Positions 57,034-64,000 of a stretch of 64,000 nt of DNA are shown here, piece after piece. Where the stretch lies: positions 30,167,469-30,231,468 of the forward strand of contig OX465584.1 of NCBI GenBank assembly GCA_950022655.1, written 5' to 3'. A program made the position numbers and the translations under genes. The notes under the pieces are model-generated. The model had not been told where the DNA came from and searched no databases. It saw only the letters and a list, made by a program, of their open reading frames with translations. Source of the DNA: Alentia gelatinosa (taxonomy: Eukaryota > Annelida > Polychaeta > Phyllodocida > Polynoidae). How positions within the stretch are numbered: position 1 is the stretch's first letter; each line of letters opens with the position of its first letter.

Positions 57034-60000
57034 TTAGTGGGATGATGCACAGCATTGCTCATCTTTCGTCTGGGTTCCACTCAGATCTGTTTCTGAACCC
57101 ACTAGCTTCCTATTTTTATCCATATTCAGGGCCTTGTAGAGCACACTTTCTGTGAGCGAGTCTCTTTTCGTGTCGCTTTTCTTTCGCGCCGGTCTACTCG
57201 CAAGACTGGAGGTACGCGACCGCACTGCCCCTAACTGCACATCCACACTGGGATCGTCGAGTTTGAAGATCTCAGTGACTTTCACCACGCCTGGATTGGC
57301 AGCCTCCGTGTAGTAGAAGGCGAGGATGGAGTCGCTCTGGTCGGCCACCTCTAGAGCATTCTCAAACTGGTCGTACGTAGCGCTGCTCGCTTCAGCCGCC
57401 TCGTCCACCTCGCTCGTTCCCGAGGCCATCTGCCCCTCTTCCGCCTCCTGCTCGTCCTGCTCCTCCTCCCGCTCGTCCTCCTCTTCCTCCGTCTCCGCCT
57501 CGCTCTCGTAGCCGTAGTGACTAGAGCAGTCCTCGAACCTGGGCCGCTTCAGTTTGAAGGGGATGCGGTCCTCGAGCAGCTCGTGGCGCAGGTCGTCGGC
57601 ACAGCGGACCGGGCCGTTGTAGCCGGCGGCGGCGCGGTGACTGCGGGCCGAAGGCAGGGCGGGCCGCGCCGGCAGGTTGTGGTTGTGGCTGTGGTGGTGG
57701 TAGAGGCGCTCGGTCGCCTTCAGCATGGTGCGCCGCTCTATAAAGGGACTGCCCACTGAGGCGCTGCCGTGCACCTCCACCGACCTCGGGGTGACGTCCA
57801 TGTCTGTGATCGCCAACTGGCACGAGAATCTATGAGAGAAAAAACGGATAAAGTTACCTAATATTCTTTTGATCTTATGTTAGATAAGACTCGGTGAATC
57901 AGTTGAATTAAATGCGCTTCATGTACTGGAATTTCAACGGAATCTAAAGGGGGGAATCTAATATCATACATGAGTGACCAGTTAAAGGCAAGCCGTTAAT
58001 GTGGGCAGTTATTTGTAATGGATAGAACATAATCAAATACACCAGATTTATATCTATACACAATGCTGGAAATCAACCAAGAGATATTGGACCAGGATAT
58101 TTCATAGAGTGGGAGTCACATAAAATAACATACTTTACTAGACTAAGTTTTCCTGATCACCTTGACACCCTATCAGCGTATGAGCCAATATCAGCAAAAC
58201 TTTGTCCCCTTCCCAACTTCCTATAAAACAGGAGTTCTGTTGTCTTTTTGCCCTATTTAGCATATGTTATAAATAACAATACATTCAACATGTCAGATTA
58301 CTACGCGGTGCTATCTCCCTAATGGCCTAGGGCTACGAAGATAGTAGTCTCTACGGCGAGTAAGAACATGTTTGTAAGGCTAGTTTCTAGGCGTTCTGCC
58401 TGGTGACCCTAGGGAAAGTAGGTGTGACATCACCAAGCGATGGTCAGGTACAGTGTTTAAACTGTTACTCAAGGTAGCATCAGCTTAAGGAGCAGACGTA
58501 GCTTCGTCTTCTTTTCGATTTTACTTGTCTTGACTAGAGAGGTAGTCTGATAAAAATATTGAGCCATTTCCGATAGATTCTAAATCTATTTACGAATCCA
58601 TGCACACACGAATTCCATGCACACCAAGTCTCCCTGTCATACAGCCCCCCTCCCCCCACCACATCTGCTTCTCATTCTCGATACCCCAGCGCCACCCAGC
58701 GGCGCGTACCGCACACTGCCCCTGCCCCCTCCTGTCCTAACTGAACACCTGCCAGAGACCACCCCTTATCGCCGACAGTGTCTAGCTACTCGAAATGCCG
58801 AACAATGTAGCTAGACTCTCTTACGTAAGTTCTGAGAATGACTCGAACCCATGACCCAGGCTCAGAAAATGTCCGCCCTGCTTTGCCATTTGTTAATGAA
58901 TTATTTTGAACATAACCAACACTAAAGGTATCTAGAGCCAGATTGAACATATTTTTTAGGGAACACTGCTCTTTCCTTGACTTCAGCTTTCTGTTTTCAA
59001 TACAAATTCATCAGATGTTAAACTGTACAGACCAGGGGAATCGTCCACAGTATGAGATTAGTGTTGTGCTGTGTATCAAAAGCACTAAGCCTAACAGTGT
59101 GAAGATCGTTCCTTACATCATTGACTCTTGTTTCCAATGTGTAACCTCGCGAAATACTGTTTGCAATACTTTTGACATTGTTCCCATGAATTAGGCGTTA
59201 ATGTCATATCGATAACTGAGAATAATAAAAGATAATCTGATTCTTCCGACATTCAGTCCGTCTCTCGGCGGCCGGCACCTACTCAGGTGCCGCCGGGTGC
59301 CGCAGCGTAACAGCTTATTTTACATATCCATCGCTAGATCACATGCCTTGAATTAGCCAAACTACGTGGTGCCTGAAGAGGTCAACGAGGACGAAACATT
59401 GCTACCATCCCAAACTGTCTTTTGAATACAGTTTCAGAACCTAAAATGTGCTTTGTTTTAATAGCCCAGTCTCCTGCTGTATATATATATATTTTTTGTT
59501 GTTGAAAAAGGTTTATTTCTGACGAAAAACATTTCACAGACAAATTCGCCGTGATCTTCCAAAGCATCCGTCGAACGACATCATACAATAAGACATACTT
59601 GATAGTTATACACCGTCACACAAGAACAGTACAAGGACAAAGTATATGGAAAGTTCAACATTTGTGATTCTTTGTTGCTATGACTGATCGTTCTAAAACA
59701 ATGTGTAAAAATGTGTATTTGTATGCATGGTAAATAGCGCTATTTAGAAGTTACAATCACGCATCGATTATACTTTTATCTTATCCTCTCCCTCACACAG
59801 GTCAAGGGCTTTCTTCGCCACTTTTAGTGAACTTTATCTGAAGAACTACATGTACATGATTTACCTAAAAACTGAGTGACAAAGGGAAAGTTTGATGAGG
59901 AGTGATTACTGTGACAGCATGATGGGAGGAATGATAAAAACCTGTTTGAGGTCAGGAGAGCGTCCTAGTTCTTGGACTATCACGGGTCGTTTGTCTCTGC

Positions 60001-63000
60001 GGTGTACTTATCAATGTTATAATCGTTATCTCAATAAACTGATAATCTCCACGTGACCTGCACGTTACTTTTAGATAATAAAAAGATCCGGTATGGCTTT
60101 GACAGTCGAAACAGGATTTTACTCTCATTGCAAGGAGTGTGTTGATAGGCCAACTAGATTAAAAATATGAAATATTAGTTAGTTTCTGATACTAGTGGGC
60201 GTATCCTCCAAGTAGCAAAGGCATCGCAATATGCGAACATGACCAAGGATATTGCGTAGGGTATATTATATTACGATACTCGAGAATTGTCTAGTTCTTT
60301 ATTTTCAACGTTTAGAAAGAAGGTACAGAGGAAAAACGGTGGATCTGAGTAAATATTTTTAGAAATAGAATCACTCACCTTGCACTGTACTGGTGGCGAC
60401 CATGTTTTACAAAGCGGATGAGTTCTTTGGCCAGAGCGGAGAGTTCACGTGCGAACCATTGCATGTCATTCGGCATGTAGGGCACCCACTCATACAACCT
60501 GTAACACACAGATCAACAGTAATTACAGTGAAAGTCAAATGATAGTTATATGTATGTTTTCACGGGGCCTAGCGTCGAGCTCCTTCCCTACCATGAATTT
60601 TTTTTCCACCCACGGACTCCGTACGGAAGTCCAACGGAACGAAGAAATTATGCACGTCAAATGATAGTTACATTTCTTGTCACCAATGATTTAAGTGAAT
60701 GTCTTCTGAGACAATAGAGATGCACCCCAAAGTTATGTTGATTCGCTTTCTTATGTTGATAGGTAATCGTAGCGTTATTCATACTAATTGGCGGATATAT
60801 ATCCCGTGTAATTGTGAGAGGATTTATGTTATTATCTGAGGAGAAAGTACTAAAGCAGAAATCAACAGGTTTTGGTCAAAGTCGTTATTCTCCACGGGTT
60901 TGATGCGGATTGATATATGGCGACAGCCGAGTGAATATCACATAGCATTCAAATGAGTTGGAGAACGACTTCTTTGACTAAAAGTTGCTTTCTGTTTTTA
61001 TCTCACCCCTGTACACACTAAAAGAATGGAAGACACACAGAATACAGCCCATGCGGAACGGACTGCAATACTCATAGGTCAGGGATGTCATTTGGGGTCA
61101 GAAAAAAACAAGGAAATATTTCCCTGGCAATACAGGGTTAGACATCAGATCTATATATATACACCAAAAAGACCTAAAATATAGTAGATACAAATAACAT
61201 TATCACTACGGAACATGAGTCTGGAGGCAGGTTAATTTATGAGTCATGGTTGATTTGAGTATTTTTTAATTGTTATGTTCATTTTACACAAGAAAAAAAA
61301 GGATACCTTATTCCAAAAATGAAAACACGGAATTCCGCGGAAGCGAGGAAAACTGACATCCCTGATAGGGGCATGGAGAACGAGTTCCCAATGTTAAGCC
61401 TATGGAACAAAAATACCAGGGGTGAGATAACCCACTGAACTGAGGAGCGCATTGAGAGCGGGACTGACCTCTGGGCGAGCACGAGAGCGACGTCTACCGG
61501 CAGGATGGCGGGGGCCGTCATGAGCGAGATCACGCCGTAGGCGCGTGAGTTGTACATGGGCGCTAACAGACCTTTGTTGACCGAGTCAATGGCCGCTTCC
61601 AGGGCTGTAACCAAGAGAAGGTGATTTTGTCAAAATCATTTTATTCATTCATTTTTATTGCAATATGGTTCGAGGCAGGCAGGAAACTGTCATTTTCAAG
61701 GTTGTATCGGCTTGGTGAACAGGTATTTAAGCAAGGTCCTGCAAACAGGTTTGTTAAATCTAGTCTCCAGGAGGAGTGGGAGTTAAGGTAAGAACAGGGG
61801 CAGACGAAGAGCAAATTAATGCTAAAACTGTGTCCAGTTTTCCTAGTTAAGAATATACTGAAGAATGTAGGGAGGGGTGGATATAGGAGATAATAGGGTT
61901 CCTGAACCTCATCTCTACCACTGGGAGACTGAGGGTAAAGTCACTTTTTCCCTTCTCTAAACCCACCAATATGGCTCATTGAAAGCACGAAACTCCATCT
62001 ATAATAATCAACTGGGAGGTGTTTTTGGTTCACCCTCTAAAGATTGCAAGTCACCTGTAAATGAAGTCCTAGCTTACAATTCAGTTTCATTATCCTGGTC
62101 AGGGAACCCATCAAGTTCTCCACACTTGGGCGATTGCCTGGAGTACCTGTGGCAGCGTTTTTCACTTACATATTTCTTATACCAAAGACTATTACCACAG
62201 ATTATGTCAACCAGTGCTGGCCGAGTACGAAAACCAGTCACATCACGAAAACCAGTCACATCATTGTACTAAACTTGTCAAGTCTTGAACCAGCTAAAAT
62301 AAACGATCTATGAAATAAACCGACGCATTTTCTCTTGGCAAAATAATAGACACAGAAAAGATTCTTTCCCGAAGGTATACACAGGGACGATCATATATTT
62401 TAACTTTCCAGGCTGGTTCCATCCACGTACCTATGACGACAGCGGGTGGGAGGCTGCTGGGCGGCTCCTCCCTGCGGTAACGCACGCAGTCATCGCAGTT
62501 GCCGTCATCTGACTCGCTGTCGTCTGAGGCGCTGTCGTCCACGCTGGAGTCGTCTGACACGCTCAGGTGCACGGGCAGAGCAGGGTCCGCCTCCTCTGTC
62601 ACCACACTCGACTTGATACTCAGGTGTCGTGTGCAGCTGATGAGAGCTGGAAGAGACGGACAGGTCATCTTACATGTTCAGCTTTTAGGGTAGAGTAATT
62701 ATTAGACACCGAACGAGACGAGACATGTCATGGCACGCCACATAAAATTTGCCTATGTTAAATCAATGACATATTCTTAATTAGTGGTAGGATAATAGCT
62801 ATAACGAATTTGCTTTATGAAATTAAATCCGCATACCGGTAGTGTATATAATAATTTTCCGGAGTTTTAGAATACATTTTAAAAAGCATCCTGAATGCAG
62901 TTAAAAATAAAATTTGCTTCTGGTTGGACATCGCCATAAAGCACATGTTCCAGCATGAAGGCTATTGCTCATTACTTTATTTGTCTGTACATACGTTTTT

Positions 63001-63596
63001 TTTAATTAAAAAAAAAATCGGTTCAACTGACATTTCTATGAAGTCTTCAGACTGAACATATTAAAGGACTGCTATAACATAGACAAGACATAAATCAATG
63101 AGTGTGATACTGAATGGCGATATGATATTATACCTTTTTATCAAGCATTCATGGGCTACGCTATTCTTATATGATTTCCCACAGATGTGATAATGTGATA
63201 TTCCAGTGGAAGAACTGCCCCCATGGCAGAACTGGCAGAATAAAAAAAAATATATATATTCATCAAAGTAAACTGATTTTATTTTGATGGGGTACTGGGG
63301 ACTAATGACAGTGAAGAAGTGCACTGACTGTTTTTCTGGAGGAAGCGCAGCGTGTCGTCGAAGCCCTGTTTGCACGTGTCGGCAAGCACCTCGGGGTGCG
63401 GCGGGAAGAAGGCGTACGAGGCCCGGTAGAGGTTGCCCACCGTGCACTGGATGCTCGTGTTCACCAGGTTGATGTGCATGTCGTTGGCCGACACGTCCGT
63501 CGGGCAGATGTCCGACTCGCCGGCGAAAGGCGACACGGTGATGGTGTCTTCATTGAGAATGGGGATGTTGTCACTCAACCCACCGTCCACGTACCT
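57034..63596 (-). CDS. PNPLA2: PNPLA2/brummer-type triglyceride lipase, 3' five exons (5' end off window)
   Basis: Exons 63596-63329, 62646-62431, 61604-61469, 60498-60379 and 57829-57034 (stop TAA) are in phase and encode 511 residues. The first visible exon holds the patatin DGG motif with the catalytic Asp ([11 protein letters not shown]). [35 protein letters not shown] and [15 protein letters not shown] follow, all diagnostic of PNPLA2/3. The catalytic Ser (GxSxG) and oxyanion Gly exons lie right of the window. Next come a Ser/Asp repeat (about residues 105-130), an ALEAAIDSV...ALVLAQ hydrophobic part, [16 protein letters not shown] as in human ATGL, and a long tail with an acidic run ([10 protein letters not shown]). 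The enzyme performs the first step of fat mobilisation at lipid droplets. With about 165 missing residues the protein would be near 675, longer than human (504). Donors GTCAGT (63328, 61468) are less common but phase-consistent. Confidence 0.9.
57830..60378. other. Last intron of the PNPLA2-like gene
   Basis: 2.5 kb with no exon seen. It contains a GC-rich hairpin, GGCACCT-ACTC-AGGTGCC (59274-59291), a hammerhead-like motif at 59367-59407 and a TA/T tract at about 59480-59497. The motif and the tract are probably parts of one degraded retroelement. Confidence 0.5.
59367..59407 (+). ncRNA. Hammerhead-ribozyme-like motif, Penelope-like element type
   Basis: TGGTGC (59367-59372) pairs with GC(T)ACCA (59401-59407), forming stem I with one bulge. 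Between them are CTGAAGA (59373-59379), GGTC-AACGAG-GAC for stem II (one extra G), GAAA (59393-59396) and then CATT, so U16.1 and U17 stand at 59399-59400. All conserved core positions are present. Stem III is almost nil, as in the dimer-acting hammerheads of Penelope-like elements. It lies antisense in the lipase intron. Confidence 0.45.
61079..61366. repeat. CAGGGATGTCA-ended repeat in PNPLA2-like intron
   Basis: The left end GTCAGGGATGTCATTTGGGG and the reverse complement of the right end (ATCAGGGATGTCAGTTTTCC) define a 288-base unit. Its interior differs from the other copies except near the ends, so it may be a relative of the same family. No clear 8-base target duplication was seen. Confidence 0.5.
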
Positions 63597-63628
63597 CTGT
63601 TACAAAAAATATAGCAATATATATGTAC

Positions 63629-63815
63629 AGTCAGGGATGTCTGTTGGGCGGTAAGAAAAAAAGGTGGATGTATTTTTCAACAGGAATATTCTGCCTCAGA
63701 GTGACTGAGAAAATGTCGAAAATATACGTCATGGCATGGGGCTGAGGGCCTATGGGGAGTTTCTAACCACTCTTTTATTGGCGTGAGAGTGGCTCAAATC
63801 AGTGGTGTATTGTTA
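63629..63815 (+). repeat. Dispersed MITE, CAGGGATGTCAG family, partial
   Basis: It begins GTCAGGGATGTCTGTTGGGC. Further in it matches the copy at 53150-53402 (CTGCCTCAGAGTGACTGAGAAAA; CATGGCATGGGGCTGAGGGC; GGGGAGTTTCTAACCACT). The far end is not evident before the window ends. Confidence 0.55.
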
Positions 63816-64000
63816 TACAGTATAATCACTAGATGCGTACTAATGAGTTGTTGTTTCTATGATTTGTGCAGAAAAGTTGAGTGGGAATTGCAGGAAACAC
63901 GAGAAAGCTTATGCGGTCTGAAATCCTCTGCATGCTGTCTTATTTTATCTATTAAATATCAAATGGATACGGTATGAAAACTTCAATAATCATTATTTTG

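Noticed and set aside
57326..57823. Open frames in other frames over the lipase last exon
   Set aside because: They arise from GC-rich, acidic-codon sequence of the true exon; the Ser-rich and Val-rich translations are shadows.
58985..59025. Minus-strand CTGATGA...GAAAAC as a hammerhead
   Set aside because: Core words are present but stem II and stem I do not pair.

Overview
The window is eukaryotic nuclear DNA from an animal. Genes are split by many GT-AG introns, proteins align over their visible length with bilaterian orthologues, and intergenic and intronic DNA is AT-rich and full of transposable-element remnants. The TE mix, a peptide-GPCR-like receptor and frequent ACATGTACATGTA-type words suggest a marine invertebrate, possibly a lophotrochozoan. 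That placement is inference, not something the sequence proves.

Layout, left to right. (1) 165-7604, plus: the last eleven exons of an ILVBL/HACL2-type thiamine-diphosphate enzyme, whose 5' part lies left of the window. (2) 11963-13216, minus: an intronless rhodopsin-class GPCR of peptide-receptor type. (3) About 14760-19860, minus: a nearly full-length APE-type LINE. Its ORF1 protein has a coiled coil, an L1-ORF1p-like nucleic-acid-binding region and a C-terminal NADAR (YbiA-like) domain. Its ORF2 is endonuclease plus reverse transcriptase, broken by a frameshift at a 13-base homopolymer. (4) 21224-22540: a TIR element with G-rich subterminal repeats and a nested piggyBac-like MITE fragment. 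(5) 23904-30223, minus: all six coding exons of TMEM237, a ciliary transition-zone protein. (6) 31211-40623, plus: seven coding exons of a CYB5R3-type NADH-cytochrome b5 reductase, head-to-head with TMEM237 across about 1 kb. (7) 45480-47900, minus: one decayed and one young LINE fragment. (8) 48450-50975: nested TEs, including a piggyBac-like MITE and a GGGCCC-TIR element that carries a tRNA-like Pol III unit. (9) 57034-63596, minus: the last five exons of a PNPLA2/brummer-type triglyceride lipase, whose 5' part lies right of the window.

The host genes are not an operon and need not be co-regulated. Three have links to lipid or ER metabolism (ILVBL, CYB5R3, PNPLA2), which is probably coincidence; the TMEM237/CYB5R3 pair may share a promoter. 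The most unusual item is the NADAR domain fused to a retrotransposon ORF1. NADAR proteins elsewhere act on ADP-ribosylated guanine or related N-glycosides, so this LINE may carry its own enzyme for removing ADP-ribose or repairing a nucleotide. Two compact hammerhead-ribozyme-like motifs of the kind found in Penelope-like elements (3205-3258 minus, 59367-59407 plus) are the next best leads. Exon limits were set by hand from splice sites and reading phase.
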